Notes: generated by a model not told the origin, from the sequence alone. A DNA stretch of 63,558 nt from Clostridiales bacterium (GCA_024691085.1 JAILNX010000002.1:1-63558), one strand, 5' to 3'. Numbered from the stretch's first letter, positions 34,474 through 43,188 are shown. Program-made: numbers and translations.

Positions 34474-35499
34474 ATGAAAACGGATTTAAAAGAAGAATAC
34501 TTCGGGTCGGCATTCGGGAGGCGCGCGAGGCTGTTTACCCTTTCAAACGGCGTCGTTTCGGCGGCGTTCACCGACTTCGGCGCGTCGCTCGTGAGCTTTC
34601 GCCTAAAAGGCGGAACGGAGGCCGTTCTCTCGTACGATGACGCGGCGGGGTACGCCCTCGGGAGCTCCTATCTCGGCGCGACGGTCGGCAGATACGCGGG
34701 GCGCATCGGGAACGCGGCGTTCACCCTTGACGGAAAGGAGTTCAGCCTTCCCAGGAACGACGGCGAAAACCACCTCCACGGAGGCTTCTCGAAGCGCTTT
34801 TTCTACGCTGAGATACGGGGGGAGGAGCTCGTTCTCACGCTCGTGAGTCCCGACGGGGACGAGGGCTTTCCGGGCGAGGTGAGGCTTGCCCTCACGGTCT
34901 CGCTCAAAGGCGCGTCGCTCGTCGTGCGTTATGAGGCGGAGACGGACAAAAAGACGGTCGTGAACTTCACCAACCACGCCTATTTCAACCTCGACGGAAG
35001 CAAAAACCCCGTCGGCGGGCACGTTTTGAAGGTCTTCTCCGATACCTTCGCCGAGACCGACGCGCACCTTATCCCCACGGGGAGGCTCGTCCCGACCGCA
35101 GGAACGCCGCTCGATCTAAACTCCGGCGCGCCTCTTTCCGGCATCGTTTCGGACGTACGCCTCGCGGCGACGCGCGGCCTCGATCACAGCTTCATATTAG
35201 ATGGCGAAGGGCTTAAGAAGGCGGCGGAGCTTTCGCTTCCGGAAACGGGACTTACGCTCACGGTTTCGACCACCCAGCCGACGGTGCACGTCTATACGGG
35301 CGGGTTTCTGGACGGCGACACGGGCGAAGATTTCCGCGGCGGCATAAAGAAAAAGAGCTGGCTCGGAGTCGCCCTTGAAACTCAAAGGCTGCCCGACAGC
35401 CCCAATAAGCCGGATTTCCCCAAAACGGAGCTCGCTCCCGGGGAGAGGTATAAAGAAACTACGGTCTATACTCTTTCGTCCGCAATTGCCAATTGCTAA
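34474..35499 (+). CDS. galM: Aldose 1-epimerase (mutarotase)
   Basis: The 341-residue enzyme interconverts alpha and beta anomers of sugars such as galactose. GENHLHGG and TNHAYFNLDG carry the catalytic histidines, and GVALETQRLPDSPN the catalytic Glu, near the C-terminus. The first ATG fits the family start (EEYFGSAFGRRARLFTLSNG). There is no ribosome site in range. The last residues (AIANC) are encoded by the heptamer repeat, so the natural end may have been altered. Confidence 0.93.
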   Translation: MKTDLKEEYFGSAFGRRARLFTLSNGVVSAAFTDFGASLVSFRLKGGTEAVLSYDDAAGYALGSSYLGATVGRYAGRIGNAAFTLDGKEFSLPRNDGENHLHGGFSKRFFYAEIRGEELVLTLVSPDGDEGFPGEVRLALTVSLKGASLVVRYEAETDKKTVVNFTNHAYFNLDGSKNPVGGHVLKVFSDTFAETDAHLIPTGRLVPTAGTPLDLNSGAPLSGIVSDVRLAATRGLDHSFILDGEGLKKAAELSLPETGLTLTVSTTQPTVHVYTGGFLDGDTGEDFRGGIKKKSWLGVALETQRLPDSPNKPDFPKTELAPGERYKETTVYTLSSAIANC

Positions 35500-35509
35500 T
35501 TGCCAATTC
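35482..35509. repeat. Heptamer repeat, locus 5
   Basis: Four units of CAATTGC/CAATTGC/TAATTGC/CAATTC type span the gap between the convergent galM and rlmH genes and supply the stop region of galM. Confidence 0.85.
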
Positions 35510-35987
35510 ATTTATGGTACGGCTCCCCGCTTAATATCTTGAACGCGCGGTAGATCTGTTCCATCAGCATTACGCGGAACACCTGGTGCGAGAAGGTCAT
35601 CTTCGAAAAGCTCAAGGTGAGATCCGCGTTTTTTCTTATGCCGTCCGTCAGCCCGTGCGAGCCGCCTATCACGAACGCGATGCGGCTTCTGCCGTTAAGC
35701 ATCAGCTCCGAGAGCGTCCCGGCGAGCTCCTCGCTCGAGAACTGCTTTCCCCTCGGGTCGAGCGCGATCACGAAGTCGTCCTTATTAAGCTTCGACGCGA
35801 TCCTTTCGCACTCCGCTTCCTTCACCTTTTCGATCTCGGCGGGGGAGGGATCGTTAGGCACCCTGTCGTCCGCGACCTCTACGATCTCGACCTCTGCGAA
35901 GCGCGAGAGCCTTTTCGAAAACTCGTTCACCGCGTCCGTATAGAACTTTTCCTTAAGCCGCCCGACGGCGATCACGCGTATCTTCAT
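35508..35987 (-). CDS. rlmH: 23S rRNA (pseudouridine1915-N3)-methyltransferase RlmH
   Basis: The 159-residue SPOUT enzyme begins MKIRVIAVGRLKEKFYTDAV and has FVIGGSHGL for S-adenosylmethionine binding and the C-terminal HQVFRVMLMEQIYRAFKIL signature. It modifies assembled 70S ribosomes. The start shares one base with the CPBP gene stop. Length is exactly standard. Confidence 0.98.
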   Translation of the reverse strand: MKIRVIAVGRLKEKFYTDAVNEFSKRLSRFAEVEIVEVADDRVPNDPSPAEIEKVKEAECERIASKLNKDDFVIALDPRGKQFSSEELAGTLSELMLNGRSRIAFVIGGSHGLTDGIRKNADLTLSFSKMTFSHQVFRVMLMEQIYRAFKILSGEPYHK

Positions 35988-37015
35988 CAGTCGGCACCTA
36001 TCACGCCGAACTCGGAGAGCCCGTAAATGACGTTGAGAACGACGAGGATCGCGAGCACCACCCAGAGCACGGGATCGGCAAAGAGCGAAGGCTTCTTCTC
36101 CCCGGGAAGGTAAACGGGCTCGGGCTCCGCCTCGATGGGATCGGCCTCCCCGGCCGGCTCGACCTTGTACATGCCGAGGTGATTCCTTCTGTAGATCGAC
36201 CTTAACAAAAGCGTCATCGGCACGAGTATCGCCGCGGCGATGGCGGCGTAGGTGAAAAACTTCATAAGGCTGCCGAGACGCGAATCCAGGAGCTGGGAAT
36301 AAGCATCGGCTTCCGCGATTGCGGACTCAGCCCCCTCAAGCGCCTCGGGGAACGCCTTTAAGAACAGCGCGGCGAGGACGGCGTAGAGATTGTTCACGAA
36401 ATGCATGACGACGGTCAGCCAGACGTTCCTCGTGATGAGGTAGACGAGCGCGAACATCATGCCCATGCCGAAGTAGACGATGAAGCTCGACGGCGCGAGG
36501 TGCAGAAAAGCGAACAGCGCGCTCGTCAAAACCGCCGCCCATACGGGGCTCGTGCGGCGCCAGGATTCGAGGAGCGTCCCCCTCATTATGAACTCCTCGG
36601 TCAAGGGCGGCAGCACCGCTATCGCGAAGAACATAATTAAGCCGTTTACGGAAAGAAGATCCTGCGCCGTGGTCGAGTTCGATTTTATCTCGACTCCGTA
36701 GAATATCGCTTCATTCAGATAGGAGAGCGCGCCGCTCAGCTGGACGCAGCCGTATCCCAGCGCGACCGCGATCATGATGTGCGAAAAGCGGGGCGCGCGG
36801 AAGCGCTCCATCTCGCTCCTGTTCTTGCCGCGGAAGATAAGCGCGGGGATAAGGAAGGCGGGGACGGACACGAAAAGCGCGCTCGCGGCGTAGACGGCGT
36901 TCTTGTTATCAAGAAGATCCCACGAGGTAAGGCCGATCGAAACGACCAGCGAAAAGGTGAAGTACAGGGCGAGCGATATGAGAAAGAGCAAAGAAGCCTT
37001 ACGTTCAAGACGCAT
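35987..37015 (-). CDS. CPBP-family intramembrane metalloprotease
   Basis: The 342-residue membrane protein has the CPBP (ABI/Rce1-type) motifs: PPLTEEFIMRGTLLE with the EExxxR core near residue 145, FAFLHLAPSSF with the HxxxP-like His, and VVMHFVNN with HxxxN. These residues bind the catalytic metal. Substrates are unknown; bacteriocin self-immunity and sortase-linked roles are known in relatives. It lies between walJ and rlmH. Confidence 0.88.
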   Translation of the reverse strand: MRLERKASLLFLISLALYFTFSLVVSIGLTSWDLLDNKNAVYAASALFVSVPAFLIPALIFRGKNRSEMERFRAPRFSHIMIAVALGYGCVQLSGALSYLNEAIFYGVEIKSNSTTAQDLLSVNGLIMFFAIAVLPPLTEEFIMRGTLLESWRRTSPVWAAVLTSALFAFLHLAPSSFIVYFGMGMMFALVYLITRNVWLTVVMHFVNNLYAVLAALFLKAFPEALEGAESAIAEADAYSQLLDSRLGSLMKFFTYAAIAAAILVPMTLLLRSIYRRNHLGMYKVEPAGEADPIEAEPEPVYLPGEKKPSLFADPVLWVVLAILVVLNVIYGLSEFGVIGAD

Positions 37016-37028
37016 CTAAAAAACCTCC

Positions 37029-37814
37029 TTATATTTCGAAAATGCCGGTCACCCGGTCGTAATGGGCGACGGCGAGGAAATAGTCGTCAAGCGGAATGCC
37101 GGCGGCGTTCAGGTACGCCCGCGCAGAGCCGAGGGCGATGTCCTCGGTGTTGTTCTCGCGGCTTAAGTGCGCGAGTATCGCCCTTCTTACTCCCGTGGGG
37201 TAGAGCTTTATTAAAAGCTCGCCCGCCGCGTCGTTCGAAAGATGCCCCCGATCCGAGAGTATGCGCCGCTTCAGCTTTTCGGGATAGGGGCCCGTTCTTA
37301 AAAGATCCACGTCGTGATTCGATTCGAGGAACAGAAGATCGGCGCCCGCCGCCTTCTCGCGGAGCGCCTCCGTCACGCGGCCCGTGTCGGTCATGTAAAC
37401 GAGGCGCGAGCCCTTGTGAAAGAACACGTACCCCACGGGCTCCGCCGCGTCGTGGCTTAATGGAAACGGGGTGAGGTCGACGTCGCCTATGTAAAAGTTC
37501 TGACCGGTAATGAACGTTCTCACGTTCTTCATCGCGACGCCGCCGATCAGGGGCGCCATCGCCTTCCACGTGTTTTCGTTGGCGTAGACGGGGATATCGT
37601 ACTTCCTGGACATTACGCCGACGCCCTTTATGTGGTCGCTGTGCTCGTGCGTGATGACGATACCCGAAAGCGAAGCGGGATCTACGCCGACCGCGTTCAG
37701 CGCGTCGGTAAGCGCCTTCCCCGGGAGGCCGCCGTCGACGAGTATTCTCGTTTTGCCTGCGGTGAGCACCGAGGCGTTGCCGGTGGAGCCGCTGTAAAGA
37801 GGCGAAAAAATCAT
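37029..37814 (-). CDS. walJ: MBL-fold hydrolase WalJ/YycJ
   Basis: The 261-residue protein begins FSPLYSGSTGNASVLTAG and has the metal motif THEHSDHIKG near residue 54, with further His/Asp ligands in LSNDAAGELL and HLSRENNTE. YycJ-type proteins are 5' exonucleases linked to the WalRK wall-control system and mismatch repair in Bacillus. walRK is not in the window, but rlmH, which accompanies yycJ in Bacillus, is two genes downstream. Confidence 0.92.
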   Translation of the reverse strand: MIFSPLYSGSTGNASVLTAGKTRILVDGGLPGKALTDALNAVGVDPASLSGIVITHEHSDHIKGVGVMSRKYDIPVYANENTWKAMAPLIGGVAMKNVRTFITGQNFYIGDVDLTPFPLSHDAAEPVGYVFFHKGSRLVYMTDTGRVTEALREKAAGADLLFLESNHDVDLLRTGPYPEKLKRRILSDRGHLSNDAAGELLIKLYPTGVRRAILAHLSRENNTEDIALGSARAYLNAAGIPLDDYFLAVAHYDRVTGIFEI

Positions 37815-37823
37815 AACGATCCT

Positions 37824-38591
37824 TTAAAAGAACAGGTATTTAACGATGAGAAGCGCCGCGATGTGCGCGGGGTAGACGAGGTACGCCCATATGCCCGTTT
37901 TAGGCCCGCGCTTTCCGTTATAGAGCATTACGGGGAGCGCCGCGAGCGCCGTCGCCGCAAGGCAGATGAGGTCTCTGATAACGCCCCGCAGCTCCACGCC
38001 GCCTATGCCGAGCACGTACTTCGCCGCCGAGACCGCAGCGCCCGACTGTATGATAAGGGCGAAGGCGAGCAATACGACCAGCAGGCGGAGCTTCTTCTCC
38101 CTTACGATAAACAGGCCGAACACCAGAAGCACGCCCCAGAAGCCGTAATCCATGCCGGGCCTCCCCGCGAGGAAATACGACGCGGCGAGCGCGCCGAGCG
38201 CCGGGAACGGGCGTTTTTCCTTATAAGACAGGCAGAGTACGAGGCCGAGGAACAGCGTGACCATAACGGAGAGCTTTGAAGAGAAGCCGAACGCGCGCCC
38301 GAAGAGCGAAAAGGTGAAGTCGGGACGGGTGAGCCCCACCATCAGCGAGAACGGTATCTGCGACACGACCGCGAAGAGGAGCATCCTTCCGAGGTACTTT
38401 TTGCCCGAGCGCGTCCTGATAGCGCCCTCCGCCACGCCGAACGCGAACAGCGGGAACGCGAGCCTGCCGACCGCGCGCATGGCGATATAGAGCCACGGGC
38501 TCACACCCGAGATCTCGTTCTGAAATATGTGCGCGGTATGGTCGATCAGCATCGAGATTATCGCGATAAGCTTCAGTATGAATGCGGACAA
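37824..38591 (-). CDS. TraX-family membrane protein
   Basis: The 255-residue protein has about eight membrane helices and the TraX start LKLIAIISMLIDHTAHIF, with MRAVGRLAFPLFAFGVAEG and MDYGFWGVLLVF further on. TraX acetylates pilin in the F plasmid; Firmicutes relatives are chromosomal and probably acyltransferases of unknown substrate. The start is TTG behind CGGAGG. walJ follows after 9 bases. Confidence 0.88.
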   Translation of the reverse strand: MSAFILKLIAIISMLIDHTAHIFQNEISGVSPWLYIAMRAVGRLAFPLFAFGVAEGAIRTRSGKKYLGRMLLFAVVSQIPFSLMVGLTRPDFTFSLFGRAFGFSSKLSVMVTLFLGLVLCLSYKEKRPFPALGALAASYFLAGRPGMDYGFWGVLLVFGLFIVREKKLRLLVVLLAFALIIQSGAAVSAAKYVLGIGGVELRGVIRDLICLAATALAALPVMLYNGKRGPKTGIWAYLVYPAHIAALLIVKYLFF

Positions 38592-38615
38592 GGTGCTGCC
38601 TCCGTTTTTCTTGTT

Positions 38616-38644
38616 ATTTTAACACAAACCGCGCGCAAACACAA
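38616..38644 (-). promoter_or_regulatory. SigA-type promoter of traX-walJ-CPBP-rlmH
   Basis: Minus strand: TTGTGT (38644-38639), 17-base spacer, TAAAAT (38621-38616), 24 bases before the TTG start. Confidence 0.7.
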
Positions 38645-38668
38645 TAAGCGGGGAGCGGCTCGAAGTTC

Positions 38669-38796
38669 AATGCGCCGCTCCTTGGGCGCATTCACATAAG
38701 GATACACAGCCTCAAAAGGCATCTTTTCGCGCCGCGCTTCGTTGAAAATGCTCGAAAGACTCTCCGAGTATTCCTGCGCTTTTCGCCTTGCGCGGC
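38669..38796 (-). ncRNA. Candidate structured RNA upstream of traX
   Basis: Between glmS and traX, several helices stack. AATGCGCC (38669-38676) pairs with GGCGCATT (38685-38692). GCCGCGC (38731-38737) pairs with GCGCGGC (38790-38796) and encloses two small hairpins, CTCG/CGAG (38751-38768) and GCG/CGC with a four-base loop. An open frame of 89 codons overlaps it on the minus strand but has no convincing protein features. Strand assignment is by neighbouring genes. Confidence 0.4.
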
Positions 38797-38826
38797 ACAA
38801 AAATCTCCTCTTTTGAGACGCTTCGC

Positions 38827-38990
38827 GGTTTTCGGCGGACATAATAATACCGGGCGTGAATTTAATTGCACTCCCGGTATTTTGTTTTATCTAAGCCATT
38901 TTTCACCGCCGAAAACCTATGTCTCCTTAAGTGAATGCACCCTCCGGGTAATCCTTTGTTGTTTTTTGCCCGACGACCTTAAAAATGGCT
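38827..38990 (-). ncRNA. Nested inverted repeats immediately after glmS
   Basis: GGTTTTCGGCGG (38827-38838) pairs with CCGCCGAAAACC (38906-38917), enclosing AATACCGGG/CCCGGTATT (38846-38854 with 38873-38881). A third pair, AGCCATTTTT (38894-38903) with AAAAATGGCT (38981-38990), crosses the first, so a pseudoknot or a switch between two folds is possible. The region begins on the last base of the glmS stop codon. It may end the glmS transcript or be a separate RNA. Confidence 0.5.
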
Positions 38991-40858
38991 CATTCCACGG
39001 TCACGCTCTTGGCAAGGTTCCTCGGCTTGTCGACGTCGAGCCCCTTCGCGACGCTCGTGTAGTATGCCAGAAGCTGCAGCGGAATGATGGCTATGCTGCC
39101 GATAAAATGCGGATCGGCCTTCGGCACGTAGACGGTGAAGTCCGCCTCCTCCTCGACGCTGTAATTGCCGTAGGAGGTCAGCCCCATAAGATACGCGCCG
39201 CGCGCCTTGCATTCCGCCATATTGCTCACGGTCTTTTCGATAAGGTTTTGCTGCGTCAGCGAGCCGATGACGAGCGTGCCGTTTTCCACCAGCGAGATCG
39301 TTCCGTGCTTCAGCTCGCCTGCGGCGTATGCCTCGCTGTGGATGTAGGAGATCTCCTTCATCTTAAGGCTCCCCTCAAGGCAGATCGCGTAATCGAGCCC
39401 GCGCCCGATGAAGAATATGTCACGCGCGTTCGCGTGCTTCGAAGCGAACCACTGTATGCGCTCCTTGTTTTCAAGCGCGCGCTCCATCTTGTCGGGAAGC
39501 GCACAAAGCTCGGCTGTGTACGCGCCGTACTCCCCGGGGGAGAGCTTCCCGCGCACGTCCGCAAACTCGAGCGCGAGCGCGTACATCGCCGCGAGCTGCG
39601 CGCTGTAAGCCTTGGTCGTGGCGACGGCGATCTCCGGCCCCGCAAGCGTGTAAAGCACGTGATCCGCCTCGCGCGCGATGGTCGAGCCGACCACGTTGAC
39701 GACGGCGAGCGTGGGAACTCCCGCCGCCTTCGCCGCGCGAAGAGCCGCAAGCGAATCCGCGGTCTCGCCCGACTGCGAAACGATGACGACGAGCGAACGG
39801 TCGGACAAAAGAAGCTTCCGGTAGCGGAACTCCGACGCAAGCTCCGTACGGACTGGGATATCGGCAAGATCCTCCAGCACGTACTGCGCGAGCATGCCGA
39901 CGTGCCATGCCGAGCCGCATGCGACGATGCTTATCCGGTCGATACGGCTGAGGAACTCGCGGCTGAGCCCCGCGGACGAAAGGTCGACCTTGCCGTCCTT
40001 TATCAGGCTGTTCAGGGTGTCGCGCACGGCTCTGGGCTGCTCGTGGATCTCCTTGATCATGAAATGCTCGTAGCCGCCCTTTTCCGCAGCTTCGGCGTTC
40101 CATGTGACGCGGGTCAGCGGGAGCGGGATCTCGTCGCCGTTAAGGTCGAAGAAATGCGCTTCGCCGGGAAGCAGCCTTGCAGACTGCAGGTTGTCGATAT
40201 AGTAGACGTCGCGGGTGTGCCCCAGTATCGCGGGCACGTCGGACGCGAAGAAGCTTTCGCCGTCGGAAACGCCGATTATAAGCGGGCTGTCCTTCCTTGC
40301 GCAGTAGATCTCGCCTGGGTGATCCCTGAACATAAGCGCCAGCGCATAGCTGCCGCGCACGCGCACCATCATGCGGTTGATGGCGTCGATGGGCCCGATA
40401 TTGTATTTTTTATAGTAATAATCGACAAGCTTTATCACGACCTCGGTGTCCGTCCCGCTGTAAAAACGGTAGCCGTTGTTCAGAAGCTTCTGCTTCAGCT
40501 CCTCGTAATTCTCGATTATACCGTTGTGCACGCCGACCACGTCCGACTCCACGGGGCCGGAGGCCGAGCCCGTCGCGTTCCCCGAGACGTGCGGATGCGC
40601 GTTGACGCGGCTGGGTTCGCCGTGCGTCGCCCAGCGCGTATGCCCTATCCCGCAGGAACCGGGCAGGGTACGCCCCCCGTCAGTCATCTCGATAAGGTTT
40701 GAAAGCTTGCCCGCAGCCTTGACGACCTCGGCAAGCGCGTCGCCGTTCCTTACCGCGAGCCCCGCTGAATCATATCCGCGGTATTCGAGCTTCGAGAGCC
40801 CTTCCAAAAGGATCGGCGCCGCTGGACGGCTGCCTGTGTATCCGACGATCCCGCACAT
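38990..40858 (-). CDS. glmS: Glutamine-fructose-6-phosphate aminotransferase (isomerizing)
   Basis: The 622-residue enzyme makes glucosamine-6-phosphate for wall synthesis. MCGIVGYTGSR carries the catalytic Cys2 of the glutaminase domain, with GIGHTRWATHG behind. Two SIS domains (VSQSGETADSLAAL; and GRGLDYAICLEGSLKMKEIS) follow, and DKPRNLAKSVTVE is the conserved end. GGGAGGAAAT precedes the ATG. A long structured leader lies upstream. Confidence 0.98.
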   Translation of the reverse strand: MCGIVGYTGSRPAAPILLEGLSKLEYRGYDSAGLAVRNGDALAEVVKAAGKLSNLIEMTDGGRTLPGSCGIGHTRWATHGEPSRVNAHPHVSGNATGSASGPVESDVVGVHNGIIENYEELKQKLLNNGYRFYSGTDTEVVIKLVDYYYKKYNIGPIDAINRMMVRVRGSYALALMFRDHPGEIYCARKDSPLIIGVSDGESFFASDVPAILGHTRDVYYIDNLQSARLLPGEAHFFDLNGDEIPLPLTRVTWNAEAAEKGGYEHFMIKEIHEQPRAVRDTLNSLIKDGKVDLSSAGLSREFLSRIDRISIVACGSAWHVGMLAQYVLEDLADIPVRTELASEFRYRKLLLSDRSLVVIVSQSGETADSLAALRAAKAAGVPTLAVVNVVGSTIAREADHVLYTLAGPEIAVATTKAYSAQLAAMYALALEFADVRGKLSPGEYGAYTAELCALPDKMERALENKERIQWFASKHANARDIFFIGRGLDYAICLEGSLKMKEISYIHSEAYAAGELKHGTISLVENGTLVIGSLTQQNLIEKTVSNMAECKARGAYLMGLTSYGNYSVEEEADFTVYVPKADPHFIGSIAIIPLQLLAYYTSVAKGLDVDKPRNLAKSVTVE

Positions 40859-40889
40859 ATTTCCTCCCGAACAGATTGGTTTTCTCTTT

Positions 40890-41039
40890 TTTGCAGGTCT
40901 CGGGCTGTCGCTCGCACGGAGCCCGAAAAAGGAAAGGCGCCCGACCGGGGGGATATCTCCCCGCGGAAGGACGCACGCTGTTAATACTTATCCGTATGAT
41001 CCGTAAACCGCATATTCATTTCGCCTCATGGCCTGCAAA
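40890..41039 (-). promoter_or_regulatory. Structured glmS leader, not a recognisable glmS ribozyme
   Basis: The 5' untranslated region is about 205 bases. On the minus strand TTTGCAGG (41039-41032) pairs with CCTGCAAA (40897-40890), closing a 150-base domain. Inside are TCGGGCT/AGCCCGA (7 bp, 40900-40926) and a GGGGA/TCCCC hairpin near 40947-40962. The closed-domain layout is riboswitch-like. The conserved core blocks of the glmS ribozyme (AGCGCC at the cleavage site, GACGAGG) are not seen. Confidence 0.55.
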
Positions 41040-41071
41040 GTTTATATATTATATGCAAAAATACAGAAGTG

Positions 41072-41101
41072 ATTATAACCCCGTTCCGCTTCGTTTGTCA
41101 A
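41072..41101 (-). promoter_or_regulatory. SigA-type promoter of glmS
   Basis: Minus strand: TTGACA (41101-41096), 18-base spacer, TATAAT (41077-41072). Confidence 0.82.
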
Positions 41102-41112
41102 GAGTTTTCGTG

Positions 41113-41148
41113 AAAAAACACGGAGCATCGGTGAAATGCTCCGTGTTT
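41113..41148 (-). terminator. Intrinsic terminator of the zinc-ribbon protein gene
   Basis: On the minus strand AAACACGGAGCAT pairs with ATGCTCCGTGTTT around a 7-base loop and is followed by further T residues. It separates this gene from the glmS promoter. Confidence 0.88.
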
Positions 41149-41164
41149 CGATCCATGATCATTC

Positions 41165-43132
41165 TCAGTCGTCCACGAACCAGACGTAGATCTGGGGGAT
41201 GCCGTCGTCGTTCAGACCGAGCGAACGGCCGTAGATGTTGTTGTAGGTCTTGCCCACGGTGATCGTGCCGGCGGTGCCGTAGTGGTTGTGGTACTCGATT
41301 ATGAGCTCCTTGCCGTCGGCGGTGGTCAGCTTGGCGAGTATGAAGTCGCCGTCCTGAATGATCTCGGTAACGGTGCCGGAGATCTTGTAAGCCTGCGAGG
41401 TCGAGTACGCGAACGATGCGTAGTTCATCTGCAGAGCGCCGTTCTTGTAGGGCATATACTCGGGAGCCCTCTGGACGTGCATCTCACGCTCGGAGTAGCG
41501 GCCGTCGGAAGTGGTGCAGGTGATGAGCAGCTTATAGTCGCCCGCGACAGCCATCTGCACGCTGAAGGTGAACGTGCCGTCGGCGTTGACTACGGGAGTC
41601 GTGATAGTGGCGTTCGTCGAGCCGGGGCAGGAGGCGTTGACCGTGGAGCCCGCGGGTACGCGGCCGCGCACCTCGATGGTATCGACGGCGTTCTTCACGC
41701 GCTGGCTGTAGGTGTTGTCGCCGTACTGCCAGGGCAGCTCGATCAGGCTGACAGAGGGCTTCGCTTGCATAACGGTCACGTTGAAGCTGTGGCGGTAGAC
41801 CTGATGTCCGGCAAGCCTGCCTTCGGCTTCGATGACGTAGTCGCCGGTATCCTCATACTTTACGGTATGGGAGAAGGAGCCGTCCTGCGCGACCTCGACC
41901 GCCTCGCCGTTGATCTTTATCTCGGTGGCGATAAGGTCGACGTGACCGGAGATCTCGACGGAGCCGTCCTCGGAAACGATGGTGTCGGCGTTGTCGAAGC
42001 GGACGTTGATCGCGGGGATCTGGAGCATGATGGGCTCGATGCCGTCGATGAGCGTCTCGGTGCCGTCGTCGTTCTTGATGTACACCTTGGGCTTTGCGGC
42101 GTAGGTGGTGCCGTCAACGGGCTCGTTGGGCATGAGGCTCGAGACGGGGACCTTGAATTTAACGAAGCCGGAGGAGGGAACGGTGACTTCCTTCCTTGTG
42201 CCGTCCGAGGTCTCGTAGATGAGGACCTTGCCCTCCTTGGCGTAGATGGTAACGAAGTAAGAGGACGCGTCCTCGGGATTCTGCTCGATGATGGGCGCCT
42301 TGTTGGTGCCGGTCGGGGAATTGTTCTTGTTCGAGCAGGACTTCGCGAGGCTCGCGATGCCGAAGATGATGAGCGCGAGCACGGCGAGCACGGCGACCAG
42401 CGCCGCGATCCTGATGGCGATGTTCATGGTGTTCTTGTTCGAGAAGAACGAACCTGAGGACTTTTTCCTGTACTTCTTCGGTTCGTAATCATCGTCGTCG
42501 TCGCTGTAATCGTCGTCTTCATCGTAAGCGGGAGCGGTGCGGGGCTTTTCCTTATGCTTGAAAAGACCGCCGAAGAACGGCGCGAGGCCCTTCTTCTCCT
42601 GCCTGCGGACGGGACGCGCGTCAAGCTCGTCCTCGAAATCGTCGTCGGTATCGTCGTCGAAGCCGTTGTCGGGCTCTTCGGGCTCGGCGCGGAACTCAAC
42701 GCGGCGCCTTTCCTCAAAGGGATCGCGCTCCTCTTCGTTCCTGGCGGGACGCCTGTCGAAGAAGCCGAAATCCGTGCCGTTTTCCTCGGCGGCGCGGCGG
42801 TCGGCCTCAAGCTCGGACTCTATGCGGCGCCTCTCCTCGGCGTCGGCTGCGGCGAGGCGCGCGCGCTCGGCGGCCTCCTCGGCTGCCCTTACGCGCTCGC
42901 GGTTGGGCTTGAACTCGGCGGGGGAGTATTCGGAAACGAAATCCTCGGGAACGTCATTCTCGCTGACGCTGTCGGCGGAGAAGTCCGGCCTTGCCCACTT
43001 GGGGCCGGCTACTATGTTGGGGGCGGGAGCGGCAGGCTCGGAATAGCCCGCCTCGCCGTCGAGACGCGCGGCGCATTTAGCGCAGAACAGGGCGCCTTCG
43101 ACGTTTTCATATCCGCATCTTGGACACTTCAT
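41165..43132 (-). CDS. Zinc-ribbon membrane-anchored protein with Ig-like domains
   Basis: The 655-residue protein starts with a zinc ribbon (CPRCGYENVEGALFCAKC). About 200 charged residues rich in Glu, Arg and Asp follow, then one membrane helix (IAIRIAALVAVLAVLALIIF, near 235-255). The outer part contains repeated beta-rich domains of about 90 residues (SGHVDLIATEIKINGEAVEV; RVPAGSTVNASCPGSTNATI), likely Ig- or cadherin-like. The cytosolic zinc ribbon with external beta domains suggests a surface scaffold or sensor. No enzyme motif seen. Confidence 0.75.
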   Translation of the reverse strand: MKCPRCGYENVEGALFCAKCAARLDGEAGYSEPAAPAPNIVAGPKWARPDFSADSVSENDVPEDFVSEYSPAEFKPNRERVRAAEEAAERARLAAADAEERRRIESELEADRRAAEENGTDFGFFDRRPARNEEERDPFEERRRVEFRAEPEEPDNGFDDDTDDDFEDELDARPVRRQEKKGLAPFFGGLFKHKEKPRTAPAYDEDDDYSDDDDDYEPKKYRKKSSGSFFSNKNTMNIAIRIAALVAVLAVLALIIFGIASLAKSCSNKNNSPTGTNKAPIIEQNPEDASSYFVTIYAKEGKVLIYETSDGTRKEVTVPSSGFVKFKVPVSSLMPNEPVDGTTYAAKPKVYIKNDDGTETLIDGIEPIMLQIPAINVRFDNADTIVSEDGSVEISGHVDLIATEIKINGEAVEVAQDGSFSHTVKYEDTGDYVIEAEGRLAGHQVYRHSFNVTVMQAKPSVSLIELPWQYGDNTYSQRVKNAVDTIEVRGRVPAGSTVNASCPGSTNATITTPVVNADGTFTFSVQMAVAGDYKLLITCTTSDGRYSEREMHVQRAPEYMPYKNGALQMNYASFAYSTSQAYKISGTVTEIIQDGDFILAKLTTADGKELIIEYHNHYGTAGTITVGKTYNNIYGRSLGLNDDGIPQIYVWFVDD

Positions 43133-43188
43133 AATGATTTATCTCCTTTTTTTATGCACATAAAGTACGATAAACTCATACACATACC

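Noticed and set aside
38573-38842. 89-codon minus-strand frame before traX
   Set aside because: It overlaps several inverted repeats and shows no protein features; RNA structure explains the region better, though a small protein cannot be fully excluded.
38813-40702. 629-codon plus-strand frame opposite glmS
   Set aside because: Antisense to GlmS with complete motifs; composition typical of an antisense shadow.
40859-41101. Canonical glmS ribozyme
   Set aside because: The cleavage-site AGCGCC and other core blocks could not be found on the minus strand.
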